A DNA stretch of 64,000 bases from Lysinibacillus timonensis (lineage in GTDB: Bacteria > Bacillota > Bacilli > Bacillales_A > Planococcaceae), in contig NZ_LT985980.1 of NCBI RefSeq assembly GCF_900291985.1, positions 4,156,245 through 4,220,244 on the forward strand, given 5' to 3'. Below, one piece after another: positions 17,702 to 27,055 of this stretch. Position 1 is the first letter of the stretch. Every line of letters begins with the position of its first letter. The notes beneath the pieces are model-generated. The model made no database searches. It saw nothing but the letters and a program-made list of their open reading frames with translations, and had not been told where the DNA came from. The translations under genes were made by a program, and so were the position numbers.

Positions 17702-17733
17702 AAAAAGTCGCTATGCTAAATAGTGGCTTTTTT
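17702..17733 (+). terminator. Terminator after ypfA
   Basis: AAAAAGTCGCTAT pairs with ATAGTGGCTTTTT (two G-T pairs) across a 5-nt loop, followed by T residues. Confidence 0.75.
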
Positions 17734-17918
17734 CATTCATGTGTATGTTCTTAGAAGGCGCTGTAAACATGAACTATTGTAAATACAGTTCGAATTATTG
17801 ACCTATAGGAATAAGAGCAATAAATATAAGGTTAGACTAAAAATGATGATGAACGAGTGTTTTACAAAAGGAATAATTAGATTTCTATGGTAAAATGTTG
17901 GTGGAAAGTAGGGATTCT

Positions 17919-18593
17919 ATGTCAAAACAAATTCAAATTGCAATCGATGGCCCAGCAGGAGCGGGTAAGAGTACAATCGCAAAAATTGTAGCTGAACACT
18001 TAGGCTTTACATATATCGACACAGGCGCTATGTACAGAGCCGTCACGTATAAAGCATTACAAGAAAACATAAAATTAGATGATGATCAAAGTTTAGAAGA
18101 AATGTTACGAAATACTTCTATTGAGTTGAAACCTTCTGAAGTTGGACAACTTGTATTTGTGGACGGGGATGACGTAACCCTCGCTATTCGTTCGAATGAA
18201 GTAACTGCGAATGTTTCACAAGTTTCAGCTCACCCAAATATTCGGGAAATACTAGTAGGGAAGCAACAAGAACTAGCTTCTAATGGTGGCATTGTCATGG
18301 ATGGACGAGATATTGGGACTCACGTTCTTCAGGATGCCGAACTAAAAATCTTTATGTCAGCTACGGTTGAGGAACGTGCAAAAAGACGTTTTATCGACAA
18401 TGAAAAACGTGGCATTCCTTCTGATATTGAAACATTACAACATGAAATTATGTTAAGAGATAAATTAGATAGTGAAAGGGAAGCCTCACCTTTAATTCAA
18501 GCGGATGATGCAATCTATCTTGACACAACTCACCTATCTATAGCCGAAGCTGCGAATGAAATTTTAAAATTAGCAAAGAAAAAAATGGAATAA
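17919..18593 (+). CDS. cmk: Cytidylate kinase
   Basis: A 224-residue P-loop NMP kinase that phosphorylates CMP and dCMP. Walker A is GPAGAGKST (11-19); the CMP-binding and lid elements DTGAMYRAVT, MDGRDIGTHV and RAKRRFID are in place. The ATG at 17919 follows AGTAGGGATTC, a modest ribosome site; an in-frame start 8 codons upstream has none. It precedes rpsA, the usual cmk-rpsA pairing. Confidence 0.96.
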   Translation: MSKQIQIAIDGPAGAGKSTIAKIVAEHLGFTYIDTGAMYRAVTYKALQENIKLDDDQSLEEMLRNTSIELKPSEVGQLVFVDGDDVTLAIRSNEVTANVSQVSAHPNIREILVGKQQELASNGGIVMDGRDIGTHVLQDAELKIFMSATVEERAKRRFIDNEKRGIPSDIETLQHEIMLRDKLDSEREASPLIQADDAIYLDTTHLSIAEAANEILKLAKKKME

Positions 18594-18716
18594 TTTATAT
18601 ATACTAGCGTATTTTCAATATATAGATACATTTTTTAGAAAGAAAAGGAATATTTTTTGTCTTTAGAGAGAATTTCTAATAAAATAGAAATTGGAAGATG
18701 CGAAGGAGGGTTACAT

Positions 18717-19850
18717 ATGTCTGAAGAAATGAACTTAGGCCAAGAATTTCGAGAAGGAGATATTGTGAAGGGTACTGCTGTTAAAGTGGAAGAAAAAGCA
18801 GTTACTGTTTCAATAGAAGGTGCACCGTTTGACGGTATCATTCCAATCAGTGAACTTTCTAGCTTGCATATTGAGAAAGCCTCTGATGTTGTATCAGTAG
18901 GTGATGAATTAGAATTACTCATCACGAAAGTAGAAGAAGAAAACTTTGTATTATCAAAAAGAAAAGTGGATGCAATAAAGGCTTGGGATAAGCTTGAAGC
19001 TCAATTTGCATCAGGAGAAATTTTTGAAGCAGAAGTAAAAGATGTTGTGAAAGGTGGCCTTGTTGTTGATTTAGGCGTACGTGGCTTCGTTCCTGCATCA
19101 TTAGTAGAAGATCACTTTGTTGAAGATTTTGAAGATTATAAAGGAAAAACGTTAAGCTTTAAAATTACAGAACTTGATAAAGAAAAAGGTCGGTTAATCT
19201 TATCACACCGCGCTGTTGTTGAAGAGCAAAAGAATTCTAAAAAGAAGCAAGTATTAGTTGATATAAAAGAAGGCGATGTGCTAGAAGGTACAGTTCAACG
19301 TATAGCACCATTTGGAGCATTTGTTGACATTGGTGGAGTTGATGGCCTTGTTCATATTTCGCAATTATCCCATGAACATGTTGAGGATGTAAGTACTGTT
19401 CTTACAAAAGGTCAAGCTGTTAAGGTGAAAGTATTATCGGTTGACCCTGAAAATGAAAGAATATCACTTTCTATTAAAGATACACTACCTGGACCGTGGG
19501 CAATCGTTGAAGAACGAATTTCAAAAGGCTCTGTTTTAACTGGTACAGTTAAACGTCTTGTTTCCTTTGGGGCATTTGTTGAGGTGCTACCAAATATTGA
19601 AGGGTTAGTTCATATCTCTCAAATTTCACACAAACATATTAATACACCACATGAGGTACTGAAGGAAGGGCAGGAAGTTGAAGTAAAAGTACTTGACGTC
19701 AATGTAGCTGAAAAACGCTTATCTTTAAGTGTGAAAGAACTTCAAGAAAACCCTGATAAAGTGGAAGAATTAGATTATGAATTACCTGAAGAAAACACTG
19801 GCTTCTCATTAAGTGATGTAATTGGGGATAAATTAAAAGGTTTTAAATAA
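18717..19850 (+). CDS. rpsA: Ribosomal protein S1 homologue with four S1 domains
   Basis: A 377-residue RNA-binding protein with four S1 (OB-fold) repeats at roughly 15-85, 100-170, 185-255 and 272-342; repeats 3 and 4 carry the classical GAFVDI/GAFVEV and GLVHISQ motifs. This four-domain form is the Firmicutes YpfD/RpsA type, shorter than six-domain Gram-negative S1. The ATG at 18717 follows GAAGGAGGG at 18702-18710; the in-frame TTG at 18657 is not supported. A 15-bp terminator hairpin follows. B. subtilis has fni and other genes between rpsA and der; they are absent here. Confidence 0.94.
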   Translation: MSEEMNLGQEFREGDIVKGTAVKVEEKAVTVSIEGAPFDGIIPISELSSLHIEKASDVVSVGDELELLITKVEEENFVLSKRKVDAIKAWDKLEAQFASGEIFEAEVKDVVKGGLVVDLGVRGFVPASLVEDHFVEDFEDYKGKTLSFKITELDKEKGRLILSHRAVVEEQKNSKKKQVLVDIKEGDVLEGTVQRIAPFGAFVDIGGVDGLVHISQLSHEHVEDVSTVLTKGQAVKVKVLSVDPENERISLSIKDTLPGPWAIVEERISKGSVLTGTVKRLVSFGAFVEVLPNIEGLVHISQISHKHINTPHEVLKEGQEVEVKVLDVNVAEKRLSLSVKELQENPDKVEELDYELPEENTGFSLSDVIGDKLKGFK

Positions 19851-19887
19851 AATTTCGTAGTCCAATTCATTTCAAATATATAAAAAC

Positions 19888-19931
19888 AACACGTAATGAA
19901 AACGAATCTGTTTTTCATTACGTGTTTTCTA
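19888..19931 (+). terminator. Strong terminator after rpsA
   Basis: A 15-bp perfect stem AACACGTAATGAAAA/TTTTCATTACGTGTT with a short loop, followed by TTCTATTTT. Confidence 0.85.
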
Positions 19932-20260
19932 TTTTATATGCTACTCAAAATAGCTATTCGAAATTTGCTTTTATTATAAAGCTTGTCGGAATCCCTTTGT
20001 TTGGTATCATTTCAGCTCCAATTATTATTAATTTACCTTTATGATTAAAAAGGTAATAACCATATCATGATTTCTTTGAGAATGTTGTCTTGATGTAACT
20101 TTTGGTAATAAGATGCCGTACAATACGACAATACTATGTTTAAGAGTTATCGATACATGACAGAAAAGAGGTTTTATAGGTTGATTTTGCTAATAAAGTG
20201 ATATAATAGTCGAATTCGTGTATAATACAAAAGATAAGAATTTGGAAGGATGAAGTACAG
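19932..20260. other. Non-coding gap with possible der promoter
   Basis: No convincing gene is visible. Two TATAAT boxes occur at 20202-20207 and 20221-20226. TTGATT at 20181-20186 lies 15 nt before the first, a weak sigma-A promoter for der. A GGAAGG ribosome site precedes the der ATG. Confidence 0.4.
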
Positions 20261-21571
20261 ATGACAAAACCAGTAATCGCCATCGTAGGTCGTCCGAACG
20301 TAGGAAAATCAACAATTTTTAACCGTATTGTTGGTGAGCGTGTTTCCATTGTGGAAGATATTCCGGGTGTAACACGTGACCGTATTTATAGTTCGGCAGA
20401 TTGGTTAACACATGAATTTAACATTATAGATACGGGTGGAATAGAAATTGGCGATGAGCCATTCTTGGATCAAATTCGTGCACAAGCTGAGATAGCCATT
20501 CAGGAAGCAGATGTTATTATCTTTATGACAAATGGTCGTGAAGGTGTCACACTCGCTGATGAACAGGTGGCGAAAATTTTATATAAAACGAAAAAGCCAG
20601 TCGTTCTTGCGGTTAATAAAATTGATAACCCCGATATGCGTGAAATGATATATGATTTTTATAGTTTAGGGTTTGGAGAGCCTTTCCCAATTTCAGGTTC
20701 GCATGGGTTAGGACTTGGAGATTTATTGGACGAATGTGCGAAGCATTTTCCAAAAGAAGATGAAACACAATACGACGAGGATACTATTAAGTTTAGTTTA
20801 ATTGGACGACCTAATGTCGGTAAGTCTTCGTTGGTGAATGCTTTTTTAGGTCAAGAACGAGTGATTGTAAGTGATGTTGCAGGCACAACTCGTGATGCAA
20901 TTGATACACCATACAGTTACGAAGGACAAGAGTACGTCATTATTGATACGGCTGGAATGCGCAAACGTGGAAAAGTTTACGAATCAACTGAAAAATATTC
21001 TGTTCTTCGCGCTATGAGAGCGATTGAACGATCTGATGTTGTTTTAGTTGTTTTAAATGCCGATGAAGGAATACAAGAACAAGATAAAAAAATCGCCGGG
21101 TATGCTCATGAAGCAGGGAAAGCGGTTATTATCGTTGTCAATAAATGGGATGCCGTTGAAAAAGATGAAAAAACGATGAATGTATTTACAACACAAATCC
21201 GAGAACATTTTTTATTTTTAGATTACGCACCAATTATCTTTGTTTCTGCAAAGACAAAACAACGAGTACACCAAATTTTAGCACTCGTGCAACGAGTTAG
21301 TGAGAATCACTCAATGCGCATTCAATCTTCCATTTTAAATGAGGTCATTGAAGATGCTGTAGCTCGTAACCCAGCTCCACGAGATAAAGGTCGCCGCTTA
21401 CGTATTTACTACACTACGCAAGTAGCAGTAAAACCACCAACATTTGTTACTTTTGTAAATGACCCTGAATTAATGCATTTTTCTTATGAGCGATTTTTAG
21501 AAAATCGAATTCGTGAAACATTTGATTTTGAAGGTACACCAATTCGTTTAATAGCACGCGCAAGAGAATAA
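20261..21571 (+). CDS. der: Ribosome-assembly GTPase Der (EngA)
   Basis: A 436-residue protein with two tandem G domains and a C-terminal KH-like domain, needed for 50S subunit maturation. Each G domain has GRPNVGKS (9-16 and ~182-189), a DTGG or DTAG switch II motif and an NKxD motif (NKID, NKWD). The KH-like region (~350-436) is complete. The ATG at 20261 follows TTGGAAGG. gpsA follows 24 nt downstream, the usual der-gpsA pairing. Confidence 0.97.
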   Translation: MTKPVIAIVGRPNVGKSTIFNRIVGERVSIVEDIPGVTRDRIYSSADWLTHEFNIIDTGGIEIGDEPFLDQIRAQAEIAIQEADVIIFMTNGREGVTLADEQVAKILYKTKKPVVLAVNKIDNPDMREMIYDFYSLGFGEPFPISGSHGLGLGDLLDECAKHFPKEDETQYDEDTIKFSLIGRPNVGKSSLVNAFLGQERVIVSDVAGTTRDAIDTPYSYEGQEYVIIDTAGMRKRGKVYESTEKYSVLRAMRAIERSDVVLVVLNADEGIQEQDKKIAGYAHEAGKAVIIVVNKWDAVEKDEKTMNVFTTQIREHFLFLDYAPIIFVSAKTKQRVHQILALVQRVSENHSMRIQSSILNEVIEDAVARNPAPRDKGRRLRIYYTTQVAVKPPTFVTFVNDPELMHFSYERFLENRIRETFDFEGTPIRLIARARE

Positions 21572-21595
21572 ATGATGAACAAGGGGATTTGACAT

Positions 21596-22609
21596 ATGGA
21601 AAATATAACTGTTTTAGGAGCGGGATCTTGGGGAACCGCTCTTGCAATCGTATTAGCTGAAAATGGCCACCAAACATTGCTTTGGACTCATCGCAAAGAT
21701 CAATCCGATGAAATTAATGACCATCATACGAACAAAAAATATTTGCCAGACACAATTCTACCTCATCAGTTAGTTGCTACAAATGATTTAGCAGAAGCAG
21801 TGAGACATTCAAAGATATTTGTTGTTGCTGTTCCTACGAAAGCAATTAGAGAAGTATCTACTAATATGGTGAAAAGTTTAAATAATAAAGCATTATTTAT
21901 TCATGTATCAAAAGGAATTGAACCGAATTCGTTAATGAGGATCTCGGAGATTTTGGAGGAAAGCTTACCTAGTGATGTTGTGGAGGATATCGTCGTATTA
22001 TCTGGGCCAAGTCATGCTGAGGAAGTTGTACTACGTCACCCAACCACGATTACAGCAGCATGCAAAAATATCCGTTCAGCAGAGAAAGTCCAAGATCTAT
22101 TTATGAATGGATACTTCCGTGTGTATACCAATACAGATGTGATTGGGGTAGAACTTGGAGGTGCATTGAAGAATGTCATTGCATTAGCAGCAGGTATTTC
22201 CGATGGGTTAAACTATGGTGACAATGCAAAGGCTGCACTTATAACTCGTGGTTTAGCGGAAATAACTCGCTTAGGAGTGAAAATGGGTGGTAATCCATTC
22301 ACCTTTTCAGGGCTAACTGGTATGGGGGATTTAATTGTAACTTGTACAAGTGTACACTCTAGAAACTGGCGGGCTGGAAATATGCTTGGTAAGGGCTTGA
22401 AATTAGAAGAGGTACTAGAAAAAATGGGGATGGTTGTTGAAGGGGTACGAACGACAAAAGCGGCACATCAACTTTCCCAAAAATACGACGTTGCAATGCC
22501 CTTAACAGCTGCACTTTACGATGTATTGTTTAACAACAAATTACCAAAAGAAGCAGTCGATGAATTGATGATTCGAATGAAAAAAAGAGAAATTGATAAT
22601 TTACTCTAA
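21596..22609 (+). CDS. gpsA: Glycerol-3-phosphate dehydrogenase [NAD(P)+]
   Basis: A 337-residue enzyme that reduces dihydroxyacetone phosphate to sn-glycerol-3-phosphate for phospholipid synthesis. The Rossmann motif is [12 protein letters not shown] (5-16). The catalytic Lys lies in [17 protein letters not shown], and the substrate-binding segment [15 protein letters not shown] is conserved. The frame is full length. It lies just after der and is followed by a hairpin terminator at 22699. Confidence 0.97.
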   Translation: MENITVLGAGSWGTALAIVLAENGHQTLLWTHRKDQSDEINDHHTNKKYLPDTILPHQLVATNDLAEAVRHSKIFVVAVPTKAIREVSTNMVKSLNNKALFIHVSKGIEPNSLMRISEILEESLPSDVVEDIVVLSGPSHAEEVVLRHPTTITAACKNIRSAEKVQDLFMNGYFRVYTNTDVIGVELGGALKNVIALAAGISDGLNYGDNAKAALITRGLAEITRLGVKMGGNPFTFSGLTGMGDLIVTCTSVHSRNWRAGNMLGKGLKLEEVLEKMGMVVEGVRTTKAAHQLSQKYDVAMPLTAALYDVLFNNKLPKEAVDELMIRMKKREIDNLL

Positions 22610-22698
22610 TAATTCATGAATTTTTCACATTCAGCTTGCATTTTTGAACAACTTTGCGCAAATTATTTGTCTAAGACCGTATAATAAAGTTTAATCGA

Positions 22699-22732
22699 AG
22701 GAGGTATGTATTCTATACCTCCTATTCTTTTT
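22699..22732 (+). terminator. Hairpin terminator after gpsA
   Basis: A 9-bp stem AGGAGGTAT/ATACCTCCT with a 7-nt loop, followed by ATTCTTTTT. The left arm contains a perfect Shine-Dalgarno-like AGGAGGT with no gene start behind it; I read the element as a terminator. Confidence 0.7.
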
Positions 22733-22813
22733 GCAATAGTTTCGGTATAATTAATTGTTAATGGTGTAAAAAATTTCATACATAGAAGTACTTTTTGAAA
22801 GGTGGTTACCAAT

Positions 22814-23077
22814 ATGCAAGCGTTCTCACCATTTAATCAAGAATTTTTAATCCTAAATACTGCACGTGGACCTTTAGCAAGTTTTCATGCTTTAGACGTC
22901 ATGTGGATTTCATTTTATTCTATTGGGGCAATGCTAATTTCTGTCCTTATTTTATCTGCCACAAGAAAGTGGATTCAAAATGGATTCCTAGCATTTATCA
23001 TTAAATTATTTGCTTTCCTACTATTCTTAATAGGTTCGTTATTAATGGTACTTGTTGTCTTTACATGGCCTGCTTAA
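22814..23077 (+). CDS. yphE: DUF2768 small membrane protein (YphE-like)
   Basis: An 87-residue protein with two hydrophobic helices (~33-53 and ~62-85), matching the DUF2768/YphE family by type and by position between gpsA and yphF. The ATG at 22814 follows AAAGGTGG at 22798-22805; the in-frame GTG at 22802 overlaps that site. Compared with B. subtilis YphE it has an N-terminal extension of about 20 residues. Function is unknown; the neighbourhood links it to sporulation. Confidence 0.75.
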   Translation: MQAFSPFNQEFLILNTARGPLASFHALDVMWISFYSIGAMLISVLILSATRKWIQNGFLAFIIKLFAFLLFLIGSLLMVLVVFTWPA

Positions 23078-23100
23078 TATCGAAAATGAGGTGAACAACG

Positions 23101-23829
23101 ATGAAAAATAGATGGTATGCTAGTGTATTATTTGTAATCGTATCGATTTTATTAACGGGATGTATGTATCCACAAGAGGAAAGGGTAGAAAACCAAATAC
23201 CTGATGATGTTCAATTAGATGGTGTACAAAGGGCTATTGAGGAATATATGGAAGATACTGGCGTTCTACCAATTCAAAATCGTGATATGGATACAGACAT
23301 TTTTATTAAATATCCGATTGATTTTTCGAAATTAGTACCAAAATATTTAGCAAATATACCTGGTAATGCATATGAAAAAGGTGGTATTTTCCAATATATT
23401 ATTTGGAACCCAGAAGAAAAACCAACTGTTAAACTAGTTGATTTACGAGCAGCTGAGAAAATTCGAGAACTAAATATTCGCTTCTTAGCTACGAAATATC
23501 CAACATATAAAGATCCTATTACTAATTATATTTATACAATTGACTATGACAAGTTAGGGATGGAAACGGAGTTAACGGTACCAAGTCCATATTCCAATAA
23601 TCAATTACCCCTTATCGCTTCTACTGATGGGGTAGTACATGTTGATTATTCAATTGATTTAAATTTATTCCTTCAGGAAAACAATTTAACTCCAACACCT
23701 GGAGAGGATATACGCATGCTATTGGTGGATGCTTATCCAGTCGTTCCAGCGTATTCACTACCTTATACAGTCGATGAGAACAATGAACCTATCTTTATGT
23801 ACAACCCAGACGAAACATCAGTAGAATAA
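23101..23829 (+). CDS. yphF: YphF-like lipoprotein
   Basis: A 242-residue lipoprotein with signal peptide and lipobox LLTGC (Cys21). The rest is predicted extracellular, with no recognisable catalytic motif. It lies 23 nt after yphE, and the pair sits upstream of spoIVA as in B. subtilis, so a spore-related role is plausible. The start at 23101 follows GAGGTG. A terminator follows, and then a long repeat array separates it from spoIVA. Confidence 0.8.
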   Translation: MKNRWYASVLFVIVSILLTGCMYPQEERVENQIPDDVQLDGVQRAIEEYMEDTGVLPIQNRDMDTDIFIKYPIDFSKLVPKYLANIPGNAYEKGGIFQYIIWNPEEKPTVKLVDLRAAEKIRELNIRFLATKYPTYKDPITNYIYTIDYDKLGMETELTVPSPYSNNQLPLIASTDGVVHVDYSIDLNLFLQENNLTPTPGEDIRMLLVDAYPVVPAYSLPYTVDENNEPIFMYNPDETSVE

Positions 23830-23865
23830 GTGCATAAAGTTGAAAATATACAATTCGATATCGAG

Positions 23866-23908
23866 AACCACCTACAGAGCCTAAAAGCGCTCTTTTGGGT
23901 GGTTTTTT
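23866..23908 (+). terminator. Terminator after yphF
   Basis: AACCACC pairs with GGTGGTT, with inner AGAGC/GCTCT, followed by TTTTTT. Confidence 0.8.
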
Positions 23909-23910
23909 AT

Positions 23911-23950
23911 TTAATTTAATTTAATTTAATTTAATTTAATTTAATTTAGT
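23911..23950. repeat. TTAAT pentanucleotide microsatellite
   Basis: Seven perfect TTAAT units (23911-23945) and one imperfect unit follow the yphF terminator directly. Such a tract is prone to slippage. It lies outside coding sequence. Confidence 0.95.
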
Positions 23951-23956
23951 TTAAGT

Positions 23957-24790
23957 GGTATTAGCTACAAAGGTAAAAAGACACCTTTGTAGCTAATACC
24001 TCCAGCGCTTGTCGCGGCTGAATGAACGCGCTCCACTTTTTTTTGTAATCTAGTTCCGAACGCCAGCTCCTCGACAACTTCAAAACCGCCTTCAAGGGCA
24101 AAAAGCGCCCTTTTGTCGGTTTCTCCAGTTGTGGTCGGAGCTTAGCGGGCGTTCTCCACTTTTTTTTGTAATCTAGTTCCGAACGCCAGCTCCTCGACAA
24201 CTTCAAAACCGCCTTCAAGGGCAAAAAACGCCCTTTTGTCGGTTTCTCCAGTTGTGGTCGGAGCTTAGCGGGCGTTCTCCACTTTTTTTGTAATCTAGTT
24301 TCGCGCGTTAGCCGCTCGAGGTCGCTTCGATATTAGCTACAAAGGTAAAAAGACACCTTTGTAGCTAATACCTCCAGCGCTTGTCGCGGCTGAATGAACG
24401 CGCTCCACTTTTTTTTGTAATCTAGTTCCGAACGCCAGCTCCTCGACAACTTCAAAACCGCCTTCAAGGGCAAAAAGCGCCCTTTTGTCGGTTTCTCCAG
24501 TTGTGGTCGGAGCTTAGCGGGCGTTCTCCACTTTTTTTTGTAATCTAGTTCCGAACGCCAGCTCCTCGACAACTTCAAAACCGCCTTCAAGGGCAAAAAG
24601 CGCCCTCTTGTCGGTTTCTCCAGTTGTGGTCGGAGCTTAGCGGGCGTTCTCCACTTTTTTTGTAATCTAGTTCCGAACGCCAGCTTTTTCGGACACTTCA
24701 ACTTCTTCCAGTGCATGTGAACACGCGCTGGAGGAAGTTTCTAGTGCCTTCAAGAGCTAAACGCGTGCCTTCCACTTTTTTCTCACGTTT
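23957..24790. repeat. Array of long hairpin repeats (X-Y-Y super-repeat, two copies plus a divergent end unit)
   Basis: A 372-bp super-repeat occurs twice, starting at 23961 and 24333. Each copy has one X unit and two Y units of 123 bp (Y starts: 24061, 24184, 24433, 24556). X begins with a stem-loop (TTAGCTACAAAGGT/ACCTTTGTAGCTAA; 18 bp in the first copy). Y folds on itself over ~100 nt through successive paired blocks: GAACGCC/GGCGTTC, AGCTCC/GGAGCT, ACAACT/AGTTGT, AAACCG/CGGTTT and AAGGGC/GCCCTT. Every unit ends with TCCAC, a T7-8 tract and GTAATCTAGTT. A seventh, divergent unit (24670-24790) keeps the plan with a different stem. The interval is more GC-rich than its surroundings and has no supported gene. 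The copies are almost identical, so they were duplicated recently or are kept alike. Confidence 0.9.
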
Positions 24791-24814
24791 GTGCAATTTT
24801 TGTACAAGGTGTTT

Positions 24815-24843
24815 TCATATTCCGGTTATGGCATTCATAGACT
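24815..24843 (+). promoter_or_regulatory. Sigma-E-type promoter of spoIVA
   Basis: TCATATT (24815-24821) and CATAGACT (24836-24843), 14 nt apart, match the mother-cell sigma-E pattern (kmATATT, CATACAhT) at nearly every position. spoIVA is a sigma-E gene in B. subtilis. The expected start site is near 24850. Confidence 0.75.
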
Positions 24844-24867
24844 ATATTACGTAAAGGAGGAGCGACA

Positions 24868-26346
24868 ATAGGCGAAGAAATCTTTCATCAAATAGCAGAG
24901 AGAACTAATGGGGATGTATATATTGGTGTTGTTGGGCCTGTCAGAGTTGGAAAGTCTACTTTTGTGAAGAAAATGATGGAGTCAGTTGTGCTCCCGAACA
25001 TCGTTGATGAAGAAGACCGCAGAAGAGCACTGGACGAGCTGCCTCAAAGTTCTCCAGGGCCTGTTATCATGACTGCAGAACCAAAGTTTGTTCCTGCGCA
25101 AGGTACTCAAATTACGATTGGGGAAAGTGAAATTCCTTTCCGAATTCGTTTTGCTGATTGTGTCGGGTATATCATCGATGGTGTTAAGGGATATGAAGAC
25201 GAGAATGGACCTAAGTATGTTCATACTCCATGGCATAATGAAGCTATTCCATTCCAAGAAGCAGCTAAAATTGGTACAGACAAAGTAATACGTGATCATG
25301 CGAATATCGGAATTGTTGTTACAACAGATGGAACTGTAAATGGCATTCCAAGACATGCTGCTCAAGTCGCAGAAGAACAAATTATTGAGCAGCTGAAAGA
25401 AATTGGTAAACCGTTTGTCGTTATTTTAAACAGTAGTATTCCAAGTCATAGTAATACTGTGGCACTTCGAAATGAATTGTTTGAACATTATGGTGTTCCG
25501 GTAATTGCAGTCTCTATTGACCAAATGTCTCTACGAGATATGGAATACATTTTACAAGAAGCATTATATGAATTCCCAGTCGAGGATATTGAAGTTGAAA
25601 AACCTGATTGGTTAGATGTGCTAGACCAAACGCATCCTTTAAACCAAACTCTAGCTGAATCAGTAGGTAATGTACTTGATTCAATTACAAAGATACGTGA
25701 TGTATCACAAGCAGCTGAGCTATTAAAAGAGCTTGATTTCGTTGAGGATAGCATGATTGAGAGAGTGGATGCAGGTTTAGGAGTTGCAACTGTTCGCATT
25801 ACATTAAAACCGGAAATTTATAAAGCTGTGTGTAATGAATGGTTAGACCAACCAATTGAAAGTAAGAAAGATTGGCTATTATTTATTAAAGAAGCTGCTG
25901 AAGCTAAAAAAGCACAAGCTAGATTCCGTGGAGCGATTCAAGACGCAACAGAAAATGGTTATGGTGTAACGCTTCCGACATTAGAAGAATTTGAACCAAG
26001 CGAACCAGAAATTATTAAACAAAATAATTTCTATGGTGTTCGTATGAAAGCAGCAGCTCCGTCATTCCACATTATTCGCGTTGATATGGAAACAGAATTT
26101 GCTCCGTTAATCGGAACAGAATTCTATGCACAACAGCTCTTAAAAGACTTACACTATGCATATCAACATGATCGTGAAGCACTTTGGGAAACACAATTGT
26201 TTGGTACACCATTACACGAAGTGTTGACAGAAGGTATTCGTTATAAAATGAATTCGGTCCCAAGTAACGCTAAGAAAAGAATGCGTCAGACAATTGAAAG
26301 AATGGTTAACGAAGGTGACCGTGGTTTAGTAACGTTCATTATTTAA
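24868..26346 (+). CDS. spoIVA: Spore coat morphogenetic ATPase SpoIVA, apparent ATA start
   Basis: SpoIVA is the ATP-hydrolysing protein that polymerises on the outer forespore membrane as the base of the coat. Read from ATA at 24868 the protein is 492 residues, the family's usual length, and begins (M)GEEIFHQIAERTNGD, like B. subtilis SpoIVA. Walker A is GPVRVGKST (23-31). AAAGGAGG at 24853-24860 lies 7 nt before the ATA. Upstream in frame there is no ATG, GTG or TTG before the TAG at 24838. The first conventional start, GTG at 24964, lies beyond Walker A and has no ribosome site, so a 460-residue version would be inactive. A sigma-E-type promoter precedes the gene and a terminator follows. 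Confidence 0.9.
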   Translation: MGEEIFHQIAERTNGDVYIGVVGPVRVGKSTFVKKMMESVVLPNIVDEEDRRRALDELPQSSPGPVIMTAEPKFVPAQGTQITIGESEIPFRIRFADCVGYIIDGVKGYEDENGPKYVHTPWHNEAIPFQEAAKIGTDKVIRDHANIGIVVTTDGTVNGIPRHAAQVAEEQIIEQLKEIGKPFVVILNSSIPSHSNTVALRNELFEHYGVPVIAVSIDQMSLRDMEYILQEALYEFPVEDIEVEKPDWLDVLDQTHPLNQTLAESVGNVLDSITKIRDVSQAAELLKELDFVEDSMIERVDAGLGVATVRITLKPEIYKAVCNEWLDQPIESKKDWLLFIKEAAEAKKAQARFRGAIQDATENGYGVTLPTLEEFEPSEPEIIKQNNFYGVRMKAAAPSFHIIRVDMETEFAPLIGTEFYAQQLLKDLHYAYQHDREALWETQLFGTPLHEVLTEGIRYKMNSVPSNAKKRMRQTIERMVNEGDRGLVTFII

Positions 26347-26388
26347 AAAAACTGAATCTAGGCGTAAATTACACGCTAAATTTTTATC

Positions 26389-26425
26389 AGGACTTTTCAT
26401 TTAGTAGGTGAAAAGTCCTTTTCTT
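26389..26425 (+). terminator. Terminator after spoIVA
   Basis: Perfect 11-bp stem AGGACTTTTCA/TGAAAAGTCCT with a 9-nt loop, followed by a T-rich tail. Confidence 0.85.
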
Positions 26426-26555
26426 TGTGTAAACTATGAAAAAAATGCCCCTTTCTATGCTAAATCATGAATAAATACAGTTGCACCAAGGTTTTCTATA
26501 TGTTACTCTTTTTACATGATTTAGGTTCATGACCCTTTGAGAGGAGGTGAATGGT

Positions 26556-26828
26556 GTGAATAAAACAGAATTAGTAAACTCTGTTGCTGAAGCTGCGGCT
26601 CTTTCTAAAAAAGACGCTTCTAAAGCAGTTGAAGCTGTATTTGATGCAATTCAAGATGCTCTTGCAAAGGGTGACAAAGTACAATTAATCGGTTTTGGTA
26701 ACTTTGAAGTACGTGAACGTGCGGCTCGTAAAGGTCGTAATCCACAATCTGGTGAAGAAATCGAAATTGCTGCAAGTAAGGTTCCTGCTTTTAAACCAGG
26801 GAAAGCTCTTAAAGATGCTGTAAAATAA
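26556..26828 (+). CDS. hbs: DNA-binding protein HU
   Basis: A 90-residue HU-family protein, the main bacterial nucleoid architectural protein, acting as a dimer. The DNA-binding arm [19 protein letters not shown] is fully conserved and the C-terminus is [14 protein letters not shown] chose GTG at 26556, giving MNKTELVN as in B. subtilis Hbs, 6 nt after the strong GAGGAGGTG site (26541-26549); the GTG at 26547 lies inside that site. It keeps the spoIVA-hbs-folE order. Confidence 0.97.
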   Translation: MNKTELVNSVAEAAALSKKDASKAVEAVFDAIQDALAKGDKVQLIGFGNFEVRERAARKGRNPQSGEEIEIAASKVPAFKPGKALKDAVK

Positions 26829-26848
26829 TACACTTCGAGCAGTTACAT

Positions 26849-26886
26849 AGAGTGGCCGTCAGAACCTCTGATGGCTACTCTTTTTT
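26849..26886 (+). terminator. Terminator after hbs
   Basis: AGAGTGGCCGTCAG pairs with CTGATGGCTACTCT (one mismatch and one G-T pair) across a 5-nt loop, then TTTTTT. Confidence 0.85.
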
Positions 26887-27055
26887 ACATTCATGACCAT
26901 TAAACATACATAAAAGAATCATTTAGTGCGCACCTTTAATGGATGAAGGTAACTTATCTTATATTGTAAGTAAAATCGTTATTAATTAATTCTATGATTC
27001 AAAATTAGAAACATGGGAGTTCTTATAAAAAGTTGGTGGTTTAGGAGGATTTGTC

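Noticed and set aside
22699..22705. Perfect Shine-Dalgarno AGGAGGT suggesting a small gene after gpsA
   Set aside because: It forms the left arm of a terminator-like hairpin, and no open frame of useful length starts behind it.
23961..24716. Two minus-strand frames encoding a repetitive Arg/Lys/Trp-rich peptide
   Set aside because: They exist only because the hairpin repeats happen to be open in one frame; no start context, and the peptide merely mirrors the DNA repeat.
24982..25380. 132-residue minus-strand ORF opposite spoIVA
   Set aside because: It is the complement of a strongly conserved coding region and has no independent start signals.
24964..26346. A 460-residue spoIVA starting at GTG 24964
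   Set aside because: It would lack the Walker A motif and ~32 conserved N-terminal residues and has no ribosome site; the ATA at 24868 has both.
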